A DNA stretch of 33,760 nt from Saccoglossus kowalevskii (Eukaryota > Hemichordata > Enteropneusta > Harrimaniidae): contig NW_003135847.1 of the NCBI RefSeq assembly GCF_000003605.2, positions 23,208 through 56,967 of the forward strand, read 5' to 3'. This document shows, piece after piece, positions 1-11,730 of the stretch (position 1 is its first letter; each line of letters begins with the position of its first letter). The notes under the pieces are model-generated. The model was not told the DNA's origin. It made no database searches and saw only the letters and a list, made by a program, of their open reading frames with translations. The translations under genes were made by a program, and so were the position numbers.

Positions 1-1788
1 TATTCGTTTTGAACTTATTTGTTGTTTTCCGTAACGAAACTTAATTAGTAATATTTATCTCTCGTTACTTGTTTATGAGAATTTTGATTGCAAAATTTCG
101 TTTATATGGATAATTGAAAGCTGATTAGTTATGAATAATAATTATAACATATAATATGATTCACTTATATAAAATATGACATATCATTCAAAACACAAAC
201 GATTTTAATTGTACCATTATTTTAAATGGAGTTTAATATAATAGTAAATTTAAATAATTTTTTTCAAACGTATGGTAATACAATGAGAAAACAATGTTTG
301 TTGGTACACACATTTTGTGAGTTTAAATTATTTGTTAACGAAATGCGTAGTGCAATGGCGAAATATGAACTTTTGCTAATGTTGGACACAATGACCAAAA
401 TACTATTTTGTTATGGACCCTAGAACCCATGATATATATTAATATGTGTGAGCAGTGCACCGTTCATTCGCATCATTTATACAAATCAATCCACCTCCAC
501 CAAAATTTGCTTGGAGATAATAGCCCCATTTATAAGTTTAATTCTGCAAATATTTGTTAATCCAGATAATGTACCTCGCAGAAACGGAGCACAATATATT
601 AGCAGAATATCGTCTTAATCAGTCGTTCACTCTCACAAATTCAATGAAAATACTCAATACGATTATGATATATGTTCAAAGCCATCATGTGCTCAATCGT
701 GCACGCTAATCCACGTTTATTGAGTGTGTTACTTTCAGTGAGAGACGCAACATATGGAAAATACAAATTTACACATGACGGTCATATTTACAGGTTTAAC
801 ACGTGTCTGTACTTCACTTGTACACACACACCGGGGAAATAAACAACATAATTATCAAGCATGATATATTTGTCGTACTAGCTGAGCAACTTTTGATGTA
901 TTGTGATGTGACATATTCGGTTCTCTCGTCAACACACAAGTCAATAGGGGATGCAAAGGGGTAGCTGGTACGGTTTTACGGGAAATAAAAGGTGCTTTTC
1001 ACAATTTACGAAGAAAAAAAGACATTTTTACAGTTTACGGTGTTAACAAATGGAACATTGAATGGTCCGAAGAGCTCTCCGACTCAAATTCTCCGCCATT
1101 GCTGTGCCGTGTGAAGAGAGCATGCGCATATTACCCTCGTAATGCTCTTTAACCCTTGCCCCCCCCCCATCAGTCAAGAAAAATAAGGTACACAATGAAA
1201 CGCTTGTTCTCATTTGAAATCTACCAACGTATGATTAGAATCGATTTTTATGTTTAACATATGTCTCATGTGTACACGATCCCTCAATCCCGACTAGTAT
1301 TTAACCCGATTCGTATCATATTCTTTAACATATTATGAAACTTTTGATTAAATATTTGCAACAACGATTAGAGTATTCAAACCATTCGAGCAGTAAACAA
1401 TGGCTTAGCAGACTATTGCCTAATCTAGTGACTGGTGAAATACAACGTGCAACATATTACTCCAAATGTATGTCCACATAATATGACCTACGATTTCAGA
1501 TCACAGTGGAATATTAACCTGACATCACCTCGTCTATTAATGACACGTCCCCCAGTTACATGTGTCCCCATTATTGTATGCTTTATCTACAATACAATAC
1601 ATAGTTGGCATGACGCATAAAAGAATGATACCATGGAGGCAGAAAGGAAAAAAAGAGAGGACACTTGTTAAGTCTGTTTTAATCTGATGACATAGCTTTG
1701 TTTTAGGCAGAATTAATCCTATTAAAATAAGCCTTTTACACCATGATTGAGACCGCATATTTACTTATGCTAATTGTTGCGTTTCCAG
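1..1788. other. Anonymous AT-rich non-coding stretch
   Basis: No coding exon, RNA gene or recognised transposon is visible here on either strand. The open frames present are short, biased to AT-rich codons and lack splice context. A run of nine C's occurs near 1159-1168. The stretch ends at a good splice acceptor (pyrimidine-rich tract then CAG at 1786-1788). Confidence 0.5.
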
Positions 1789-2049
1789 ATATTGCTGAAC
1801 GGGAAAATATTTTATGTCCATAAAAACGAATATGCTGAAGAAATAACAAACAATACATGTACGTGTTTTCTTCCAAGTGACGTCAGATTTCATTCAGTGA
1901 CCTTTGACACCGGAAACAACACAGTCCTGGATACATTCTCAGCGCAGTCATGGCCGTGTACTTGTCGTGTATGCGGAAAAGAACTCAATACTCAAACGCT
2001 AAATATTTTTCTCCCTACGAATTCTCTAAAAGATTTTAAATGTTTGTAA
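1789..2049 (+). CDS. Possible terminal exon of an unidentified gene
   Basis: An open frame follows a credible splice acceptor (gtttccag) in phase 0 and runs 86 codons to a TAA. Its composition is richer in mixed codons and CpG than the surroundings. It contains cysteine clusters, 'TCTCF' near its residue 29 and 'WPCTCRVCG' near residue 58. A possible AATAAA lies at 2299-2304. No upstream exon could be joined to it in this window, and I do not recognise the family. It does not resemble the CHRD modules downstream. It could be the 3' end of an upstream neighbour, a pseudogene fragment or a chance open frame. Confidence 0.3.
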   Translation: MLLNGKIFYVHKNEYAEEITNNTCTCFLPSDVRFHSVTFDTGNNTVLDTFSAQSWPCTCRVCGKELNTQTLNIFLPTNSLKDFKCL

Positions 2050-2304
2050 TGGGTTGCTTGAAAACAGACAGTTATAGTGAGATATTTATTTTTATTGTGC
2101 GCCGATGTGCAATCGTGAAAATTATGTTTGAAATCACAATAGCCTTACCATTTTTTACGTTTTTATTGTTTGTCTAGACAATATCAAACTTGGCTAAAAG
2201 ATTTCGTTTTTACATGGAGTGTATTTCACAATTGATTATTTCATTTCGCAGTATTTATATATTTTACGATAGCTACTTTACTTTGTTTTTAACATGAAAA
2301 TAAA

Positions 2305-4596
2305 AATTCCTATTTCATATAGCAATTTGATGTTGTTGATATAATTATTCACTGGCTATATTGGCTAAATTAAAACCCAGTGAAAATTAGTAATTTTACA
2401 GTATACTGATATTCATGAAGTCAACCAACAAAAGATTAAACCCTGTTAATCTTGTTATAATGAAGTGGTCAATATCTAATGAGCAAAGAAACTATAACTA
2501 TAATAGAACAGGCAGAAACAATAGTGTTACCCCTCCTTCCCTTTCTAGCTCCATGATACAACAGAAGAACATTTAGATATTAATTATAGTTAGCATAGCG
2601 ACGATGTTAGTTTTATCGGCGGCGGTAACGAGTCACCATCAAATAGTACAGCCAGAGATATTGTGAATTTCCAGTGCAATACCGATGAAGCAACATTAAC
2701 TTACAGATATATACCAGCTCAAATACACTTCGCTTTGCATTACTAAATTCATATGTCCACGTCAAATACTGGAATACGCAGAAATATGACTGCTTTCTCT
2801 CGGTACAGTTGGTCTATATCTTGTATGTTGTTTATGTTTGCAAATTACCATCAGAAAAGGCGTTTCATATCGGTGAGATGGAACCTATCAAAACACTTAC
2901 TCCTTCATAAAATTATTGTGTGAATTAGTGTCCAGATTACAAACAGTAATGTTTCACAATGTGTTAGTTGAACCATTAAAGTTTCAATCATATAACAAAT
3001 AAAGTGAAATTAAACTATTACACTAATAGCCTATTTAGTAAATACCATCTGCCCCATTAACACGTTACATTCCATTGCGTGAGGACCTATACATCTCATT
3101 TATAAATTGCCCATTTTTTTTAAACGTAACCTATCTAGGTAATTAATTTCAGTGTTGACCTCGGATATTTTCAAAAAGCTTTTTAGGATAGTATTGTTGT
3201 TGTATTGAGTAGATCATAATTGTTTCTCGTTCGGCGTTATGTAAAACATTAATGTACTACTATGTGCCATATCGATATACACTCATTGCATTACAAACTC
3301 ATTTAAACTTTTCTGAATATTTGAGTTTAGGGAATGAAAAAATAATCCCGGCAATGATATTCAGTGTACAAATGTATTTAATTGTCAGCTTCCTCGTGTT
3401 GCCGTATATCGATACTATTTGTGAATGTCAACGCAAAAAAACATTGCACACGAACACCTCACACGAAGAACGTAGAACACTTTCTCGAACCGTCATAGAT
3501 TGGATCTTGTGTTGATTGACGATTTCGGGAAATTACTGTGGGAAATACAAATATACAATCGTTTCAACCGCAATTTACCATTAATAATAATAAAAAAAAA
3601 AAACAGTAATCGATATATTTATACTACACTAAGGATTCGATATATGTAAAACACTTTTTAATTAGTGCGGCTTGTGATAGAGCTCCAAAATGTTAATAGT
3701 ATTAAGCTAACACTGTCTAAGTCTAAATATATATAAAACATTGAAAGCATATTTTTTGGCTCCGAGCTCAACTCAAGTTTAGTCTTTATTAATTTCATTT
3801 GAAATAACATATGATTTTTCCTCATTACAATTAGTTATGTACATATAGTCATGTTTTACGATCAAGAATAAAAGACTTTCATCAATAAATTTAAATTCAC
3901 AATAATTTTGCATAACCAAATGCGAATGAAGATTTTATTTATTCACTGTTATTTATTAGTACAAAAAAACTTGACAACTTATATTTATTTGAGACTTTGA
4001 AACCGTATCCCGTATGTCAAACACTACTCTATATATAAGACAGTGTATCACTAACTAAATATACATGTGCAAAATTCCCCAAGAGTATGGCATGTTAAAC
4101 AGTTTTACTTTATTTTGCAGAGATTGGAATAGTTTTGAAGCTGTTATTCCCTATCATTGGGGAATATTAACGTGTATGCATTGAATATTATGAATGAAAA
4201 TATTAAATTCGACTTAAAATATTACAAACTGTATTATAGACTACATTTATCTTTTTTAAATCATCAATAAATGTATGGTTTCAACAACACATGACACGTT
4301 TGCTGAGTATTGATGAATACGTCTTTATAACAAAAACAAATAGTATATTGTCATTTCATCAAAAGATGACTTAAACATTCAAACCGCTCTACAAGGGACG
4401 ATCAGATTATTTGTGTTACATATTGAACGGTAATTTCACGGTTTCATCACACAGAACAACAATAGGTGAGAATATGGTAATTCAATTTAAAATAGTCAAT
4501 CAATCAGGATTGATGCACTCAATTGTTAATGGCTGATATATTGTGTCGCTTGTGTATATAATTGGACATATTAATACATAAACGTAAAAAGCAGAG
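2305..4596. other. Intergenic region upstream of gene A
   Basis: AT-rich sequence in which I see no exon, RNA gene or repeat family shared with the rest of the window. An 87-codon open frame at 3252-3515 has no splice context or family resemblance and is treated as chance. Confidence 0.5.
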
Positions 4597-4603
4597 TATT
4601 TAA
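4597..4603 (+). promoter_or_regulatory. TATA-like element of gene A
   Basis: TATTTAA lies about 44 nt before the gene A start codon, nearly the same spacing as the TATATA elements of genes B and C. An alternative TATATA is at 4555-4560, about 87 nt before the start. The proximal one is preferred on spacing only. Confidence 0.35.
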
Positions 4604-4646
4604 TTTGTGCAACGCGTCTATTCAATCGCTCCTTCACATGGGAAAC

Positions 4647-7600
4647 ATGAATACTCTCTACTTTGTTTTGTGTGTGGTATTTGTCGCGGATCTCAGTATC
4701 GTGAGTATTAGCATTAACATAAACAAATACTATCGCTTTCACTAATCTACTTTGGTAACATTTGATGCATTATAGTATGTAAGTGATAAAACTGAAATCT
4801 AAAATTATATCGTATTCACTGTGTTTATCTTTCTTTTTTTATTCAAATAGTTTTCTACCGCACAAGGTAAGACATTTTCTGAATTGATGTTATCTGTCTG
4901 ATAACTTGTTATAGTTATCATGGTAAGATCAAAAGTTAAATATATAATACTGTTCCCGTGCGCGCTGAATTTGTCACTCCGCTCACAGGATCGTTATATT
5001 AATCTGCAGCAAACATTTTTGAATGATGTCACGATTTAATTCTAAAAAAAAAACAAGCGCAAAAATGACATACTTGCTTAATTTTAATTAGATTATATGT
5101 TTTGCTGTGGGATGCAATAGCAAAATTGAATAATTAGTTGCTCGGCCGCACCATTTATTTCCAGCCTTGGTTGCAGCTGTAGACACCGACTATGTTAATA
5201 TTGTTTCTAGTCTCAGGTTGCAAATTCTTCAAATTAGTATATATCTTATAAAATAAGTGATTAATATAATGTAGACAATTATGAGTTGCAGCAATGATCA
5301 TTTAATTATACGTGTTTATGTTCAATAGTGTCGTTTCTGGTTTCAAGTAAAGAACATTCAACATTTAATTTTTCTATAATCGTGTTTTCTGTAATATGCT
5401 GAATGATGCGAATTGTCGAAGAAAAAAAATGGTAATTGTGAGATTTGTCCTTTATGTCATTTTAATCATGCCAACGCTACGATAAAGTCTTTCGACATTG
5501 TAAAATTATTTCGTTTTTGGGAGAAAAAAACCCTAAAAAAATAGATTTTGACAAGGTAATTCAGAAATGTATATTAGGAATAAATCATAAAAAATGATTT
5601 TTGTATGCACCCATAAATATTTTTCATAATAACCGATTTCACACAAATATTACAGAAAAAAGATAATTTGATATATTCTCTATATTTATTCCTTTATTTG
5701 ATTTAAATTATGATTGAAAGACGCTAAGTGTAATTACAAAATTTGTAGTGTGTTAAATCAACCAATGTATGAACAGTAACCTCAATAACCGTGATTTTAC
5801 GTGGTAAAAATGTTGTATTTTTTGGCATAAAAACTAAAGAATTTCACAATGTCGAAATCGGAAAATCTGTATCGCAGTGATGTGCTTTACAAAAACAACT
5901 ATCTCGGAGTACGGTACTTTTGTGATTGTTTGCCGCAGATTATTTGTTCACATGTTTGTGCATTCCGTGCGAAATTTATAACAAGCAGAATGGTAGGCAT
6001 TTTGTTTTCACTGCTTCTTTGTCTGGCTCTTACATACTGTCTGCAATAAAATAATGAAACGTACAAAAATATATATTATGCATGACATAATTCATTTATT
6101 GTATATTCTATTATATACAGTGTGTAGCATAGATTGTCATACAAGGGTAGGACAAGTATCTGATACAGATATTAATTCAGTATCTGAAATTGAATGCGAG
6201 GAAGGTGAACTCATGACAGGTTGCAGCAGTTACTCACAGATGAGCAGTGAGCGATCTGGTGACCACATGAAACCAATCGGCGATGGTAAAAGATCCTGTG
6301 TTGCAATGAATGGTAGAAATGGTACAGGTATGTTACTTCGTACGTCATTGTATGTTGTTATTATTTTTTGCTCCTACACTACGCTTTTAGACGAAACAGG
6401 TATTTTTTTTACTAAAAGTAATAATAAGATCGTTGTAGTGCTTTTATCAATTGACACGGATTTATGTTGAAATTGTTATGTTCTGTACCATAAACTTGTG
6501 TATACCCCACAGTTATTCTAGCGCAATAAATTGATAAGTCAATTCTTTTTAGATGTTTTTTTTTATATGTTTAATTTCATAGTTGGCGCGCATGCAAGTA
6601 CACAGTCTCTGTTTATACATACTTATATCACCTCCACTTTAACAATCCCGTTTTATGTTTCAATTGCATATGCAATTAAGTATCGTATGTTGATTTGTTT
6701 TGAATAATTGAATTAGTAGAGTTTTAAAGTGATGTCACCTGAATTCGTATATTTAATTTGTGTCGCTGCTTTCATTAATGTAATTGGTGACATATCAGGA
6801 GAAAACATGATTTGTTTCTATATTGCGGTATTAAGGAACACGTGCCTATGCTAGATGTTGCAAGTGGCCTGGCATGGAATGTGAATATTTCCAAGGTAAC
6901 AGGTCTTCGTCCCCAGATGATGGCGGAAGCATAGCATTTTGTCCAGACAAAATCAATTGCTTGGATACCTACGCAACAGGTATGTTTATTTTTCAGCACA
7001 ATTGAAATTAATATAATTGTATATTTATGGTATTAGTATTATTTTTCTAGTGATTACATATGTGGTTGAATACCTAAGAACATACACATGCAAAGAAGTT
7101 GTGTGAGAACAAAGAAGCTACCATTGCTTATATTACAGGTATCTATATATAATAAAATATAGAACCTGTTAATGTTCAATAAATTAAGCTTTTGCATATA
7201 ATATTTAAGCAAATTAATAATTCTTTAAATAGTAATTCCAAATCACATAAATATAACTGAATGTTGCATCGTATTTATAAATATATTGTATATTTTTTTA
7301 TAAAAAGGGGAATTGAAGCATTATATATTCATACTTTCTTTGCAGTGACTGTACCATCTTCTTTTTAATTAGTATAGACTTATCTTATTTTACCAGGTTG
7401 TTCGGTCAGATCACCTTGGAAAGGTCTAACAGGGACAAAGCCTATAATGCCAGATCGTTGTATTGGTTATAATGAACTTGTGAATAAAGGTAAGATTTGA
7501 TGAAATATTATTCATTATATTCTAGCACGATTTATTTATTTATTAGTAGTAATTGTATTCACTTTTTATTTCAAAAAGATAAGCCTAAATTCATCTGCAC

Positions 7601-8291
7601 ATTTTTTGTTCAGTAAAGTAAATTCCAGTTTAATTAAACATACACCTTTCTTATAAACACCCTTTTGTAGTAATATAAGCACATTTAACCAATATATGAT
7701 TAGACAAATGTTTTAAATATACAACACATGCGTTTCTTCTAGGTCTCTGGGTTACCACTGCATGTTGTTCCGCTCCAAATTTAATTTGTAAAACTAAATC
7801 TGGCAAGTCTGGTTCTGTAGCTGGTGATGAAGCAATTATATGGTGTGATGATGGATGGATAATAACCGGTTGCTCTGTCCGCAACCCGAATCGTCCTACA
7901 CATGGAGCCTACATTGATGGTGCGTCGTATGGTATTTAATTATACAATACATATTTGTCTGCGCGGGTGGGTGGCCAAGCACATGAGTAATCATTATGCG
8001 ATACTCTCGTCATGAGAGCTGAGCATAACAGAAACGCTGTATATTAGTATTGATAGATATATTTATTTAATTGTACTTCATGCGCATATGGTCTCGAACC
8101 ATCAGTACTTGATGTACACTTACATCACTTGGTATCTTGCATCCACTCTACATAACTAATTAGTTGGTTAGCACTGCTTCTTTAACAAACTAATTGTTTG
8201 ATTTTCAGATAATGACAATTGTGTGGCCGTTAGTGGAGCAGATGACAAACCAGTTTGGGCAGTAGCTGTATGTTGTAAAGACACGTTTTAG
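4647..8291 (+). CDS. Gene A: secreted PCSK9 CHRD-like three-module cysteine-rich protein, seven exons
   Basis: Exons are 4647-4700, 4851-4866, 6121-6327, 6836-6979, 7397-7489, 7743-7919 and 8209-8291, totalling 774 nt for 257 residues. All introns are GT-AG; donor 1 is GTGAGT, intron 1 is phase 0, and intron 2 onward are phase 1. Residues 1-23 form a signal peptide (starts MNTLYFV, ends FSTAQ, cleavage likely near A22/Q23). Three modules follow, with cysteines 29/49/58/83/100/101, 108/128/142/162/179/180 and 187/206/215/235/252/253. Each ends in CC. Modules 1 and 3 carry 'C-x8-C' cores ending MTGCSS and ITGCS; module 2 has ATGCS. This spacing and the TGCS...CC pattern match modules M1-M3 of the PCSK9 C-terminal Cys/His-rich domain. 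In that family each module has C1-C6, C2-C5 and C3-C4 disulfides. No subtilisin catalytic domain or prodomain is present. Extra cysteines are C25 and C134. N-glycosylation sequons are N90 (NGT) and N114 (NRS). It is the most diverged of the three paralogs. The binding role is inferred only. Confidence 0.82.
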
Positions 8292-8326
8292 AAAGCTTAT
8301 TACAATAAGGAAACATGGTGATGGGC

Positions 8327-8332
8327 ATTAAA
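8327..8332 (+). terminator. Poly(A) signal candidate of gene A
   Basis: ATTAAA begins 36 nt after the gene A stop codon. It matches the position and type of the gene B signal (ATTAAA, 23 nt after the stop) and of gene C (AATAAA, 23 nt after the stop). Confidence 0.45.
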
Positions 8333-8629
8333 ATGTAATATCGTCTACTTGATAGATTTAGTTATTTTGTTATGTTTTGTTTTGTTATAGATTTAGTTAT
8401 GTAAGTATTTTAAGTATATGTATATTATGAACCAGGAAAACATAGCATTATGTGTTGTGGTGATCACATTACAAGAGCTGATACCAGTACATATTTTATT
8501 TAATGTATTATTTTTAGATTTTAAAATGGCATAAAACGGGAACATCTTCAATATTATCGCAATTGTGTGACACCTAATCTTATTTTACAAACCTACACAC
8601 GAGAAAAATGTTAATCTACGCCAGATTAC

Positions 8630-8842
8630 TTCAATATCAACCATCTCATGTCACAATTTAGGCCTGAAGTTTGCACAGTTGTGTCCTGTATTATTGACAT
8701 CTGACTAATCTAATCAGGTTATAGAGAAAATATGAGTTTACAAATGGGAAGCATTTGTGTCAAGTTTAAAGGCAATAACCATTTACTCATTGTAGTTTTA
8801 TTGCAGAAATACACATTCATTTCTTTGAACTTCAGCTAAAAA
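8630..8842 (+). repeat. Dispersed repeat R1, copy 1
   Basis: This stretch aligns over about 210 nt with 23036-23270. Shared landmarks include 'ttcaatatcaaccatct', 'cctgtattattgac', 'tgtgtcaagtttaaaggcaa' and 'tttctttgaactt'. The two copies differ by small indels and scattered substitutions, as expected for old interspersed elements. No open frame or terminal inverted repeat was recognised. Confidence 0.6.
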
Positions 8843-8929
8843 TATAACTAGGTGTTGTGAGTTGCACAGCAAACACGAGTGTAAAGTTTGAAAATGGTAC
8901 TTATTTTACCGCTTGTAGATCACTCACAA

Positions 8930-10850
8930 ACACATAATTGAGATTACCCTGACACAAACATACAGTCTGATTTTTTACTATTGGCCCCCAAAAAATATGC
9001 TCTTTCGATATGCAGTAGACAAAGCATATGCTCTGACGAGGCATAATAATATATATTATCATCAAGGATGGAACAAGACGCACTAACAGAAGCGTTGCAG
9101 TGATCTACAGTCATACAGTCGCACCATGCGCCTCACTATTATATGAGGTATTGTCGAGGCTAGTGTTGAGCAATTCAAGTCCCGCCTCTCGACAAATTCC
9201 ATGCATCTCATTGTCAAATAACGGCTGTGTTTATATATTTGCCGTGCAACTTTCCTCTATTATGGCATTATTTTAATTTGATTGTTAGTATTATTAGTTT
9301 GGAATAAACACACAGGATAAAATACTTGTTACAAAGCGCAATTTCCACTCCCAGCAATCTCGGATAATCAAGTGTTTCTAAATGCGTTATACAATGACTT
9401 TCTCAATTCCATAGCTGCGTCATCAAAGAAGTATATTGGTGGTATCTACAGCTGTCACACCAAACCAAGAAATACAAAACGGATAGCAATGAAACTTGGT
9501 ACTTAGTTGCTCTGAAATAATGTCCACAACTAACCACACCATAATAATGACCCGATCTGCATAATAATTATCTATTTTCAACTGTTCAGATGATATTTCC
9601 ATAGACACTCAACAGTTTTCAATAAAACTTGGTGTATAGTTGGTCCGATACAATTGTCAATGTATACTCTGAGATAATGTTCTTACCCTAAGGTTCTACC
9701 TAATTTGCAATAATTATTTTGCAGACAAGCATATTGCAAGTTAATGGTATAATTTCTAGAATGTATCCGAGGAATATACGTTTCAGATTATGGTAAACTG
9801 ATGTACATATTATTCACATTGATTTTATTACAGTAGTTATTTGATTTGTCCACGTATCTCCCTATTGTATACTGTCATTTCCCAAACAACATCACTTCTG
9901 GTCTAGCCAAGTGCTGATCGTTCTAGTAAAGACTAGTACTGATTTGTAAATAACACTAATTGGTCATTGCCAACTAACTGTGCATTTTATCATAAACACA
10001 AGGGCAACTGTAACCAACATAAATAACATAAATGTCGATGATTGGTGGCGACGAGGATACTGCAACTGTAAATGCAACTGATTCGCCAGTGTTGATAGTA
10101 TAGAATATCCGACATTAATCATTCCAAAAAACTATATTATAAGAAAAACACAATGTTCTAACAATTTTGCACTTTTGATCACAGTTTTGGTGATCAAAAT
10201 AAATATTGTATATTGTGTTGTTATTTGACAGACTTCTTACAGACACACAAACTTGCACAACTTGGTTCATTTTTAGTCAACGAGTCATTGCATGACAAAA
10301 TCAAAGAACCGAAAGCTAATTACTCTGTTGGCAGTGAAAGCAAAATTTTCGTGTGAGTGTGGGGGGGGGGTTGTCAAAAACAAGAAAAAAAAATTACACT
10401 GTAGCTAAATTATGTGCAATTCAGATGAAATTGGGAAAATCTTTTGGCAGTTACCAGAAATAACATTCAACGGCGATTCACAATAAGTGATTTCATACTA
10501 AATCACAAATAATAACTGTAAACTTTGACAATTACCTACCGTCTTTTATTGAGTGATCAGAAACTTAGAATCTTAATTAGTCATAATTTTACAAGTTTAG
10601 ACAAAAATATTCCTTATTTTTTTACAATGGATTGAAAGATAAGTTTGCTGTTAGATTTTCAGATACACTGAATATTTAAAAATATATTTCATTCGCAAAA
10701 TCTAGTAAAAAGTATTGTAAAATCTAACTACTGTGCGCACAATGAACTAGATGGAATCTTTATTAAATCTCATCGAAATAATGTCGGTTGTTAAATATAT
10801 CTGTCCATGTTGTATAACGCACAGCAAACATAATGCGTAAGTCATACTGT
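8930..10850 (+). repeat. 3' flank of gene A, homologous to the distal 3' flank of gene C
   Basis: Segments at about 8945-9470 and 10715-10850 align with 30560-30600 and 31826-32520. Shared strings include 'gagcaattcaagt', 'tattagtttgga' and 'tatattggtggtatct'. In A the homology is interrupted between about 9448 and 10710 by about 1.25 kb that gene C lacks. In C there is instead about 1.2 kb of extra sequence between 30600 and 31826. No genes are visible. Open frames in one copy are broken in the other. Confidence 0.6.
10173..10199. repeat. Perfect 10-bp inverted repeat (hairpin)
   Basis: TTTTGATCAC at 10173-10182 is complementary to GTGATCAAAA at 10190-10199 across a 7-nt loop. It lies inside the gene A flank segment that is absent from the gene C flank. 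It could be part of an inserted element or chance. Confidence 0.4.
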
Positions 10851-11236
10851 GTTAGGATAAATATTGTTTACATTGCGAATAGATATTACAATTAATTGCT
10901 TATGCTTCAGTACGGCGTTTACAAAATTATTAAGCGATTATAAAAAGTTTAAAGTATAGATAAACTGAACGATGAGGGCGTGAACAAAGACGAGGCGTGT
11001 GAATGATAGGTCACTGGATAGGTAACTGACTTGCTCTAAAATGGCGTTCTGTTAAAAGTTAGAAGGCCACCATGGTGTGTTATATGGAATTCTCCTAGAA
11101 TTGTGTTTTGCAAAGTAGTTCGAGAACCTACGAATAGTAGAATTCGTAAATATTTTTTGTTAAAAAATAAAGGCTGAATTATTGAGCAGTTGACTGAAGC
11201 TAATAATAGAACAAAAATGATAAGTTTCACTATTGA

Positions 11237-11730
11237 TTACGTCAGTATACATTAGCGGACCGAACTACGAGCATCAGTTGGAATAATATTGCGTCATAAC
11301 GGTTTGAATCACGTCACGGCAAGTGAACAACATTTACATCATACAAATACCGGCGCCCTCAATGTGTGGGAATTGTATATCATAGGTTTCAATCTATAGA
11401 CGACTTTCCCGGAAGTAGCGAGACTGGGTGCAAAACTATTCCTGCTTTGTTATGGCGGGAAATACAGACATGTCAGATTGCTGATAGTCGATAGAAGGGA
11501 ATTTGATTTTTGGCACGTAGATTGGTACAGCCAGAAGCACAATATCACGGCGTCCAAGTTTGCGTTACACCCCGAAACGGCGTGCGCGCGCATGTGAAAC
11601 GCCGTATCTTCGACTCCCGGGAAATTCGTCTATACCAAGTTCCCTCTCGTGTTTCTTTGAACAATATGTTATTAAGGGAGTATCTGTTGAATATTAACGC
11701 TCTCCAGTACTATACGCGATAGATACACCA
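11237..11730. promoter_or_regulatory. CpG-rich promoter-like patch
   Basis: This patch is much richer in CpG than the AT-rich surroundings. It holds clustered transcription-factor-like sites: TTACGTCA (11237-11244), GCGTCAT near 11291 and ACGTCAC near 11311 (CRE/ATF-like), CCGGAAGT at 11409-11416 (ETS-like) and GGCGGGAAA at 11454-11462 (E2F-like). Such clusters are typical of broadly active promoters. No exon could be attached on either strand. A 70-codon frame at 11510-11722 starts with TTG, so it has no ATG start. Function and direction are unresolved. Confidence 0.35.

Noticed and set aside
3252-3515. 87-codon frame with a possible membrane segment
   Set aside because: AT-rich composition, no regulatory or splice context, and nothing similar elsewhere in the window.
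11036-11230. Minus-strand frame with a signal-peptide-like start (KLIIFVLLLASVNCS)
   Set aside because: The frame begins with GTG, not ATG. No upstream exon or splice context supports it, and the rest of the frame resembles no family.
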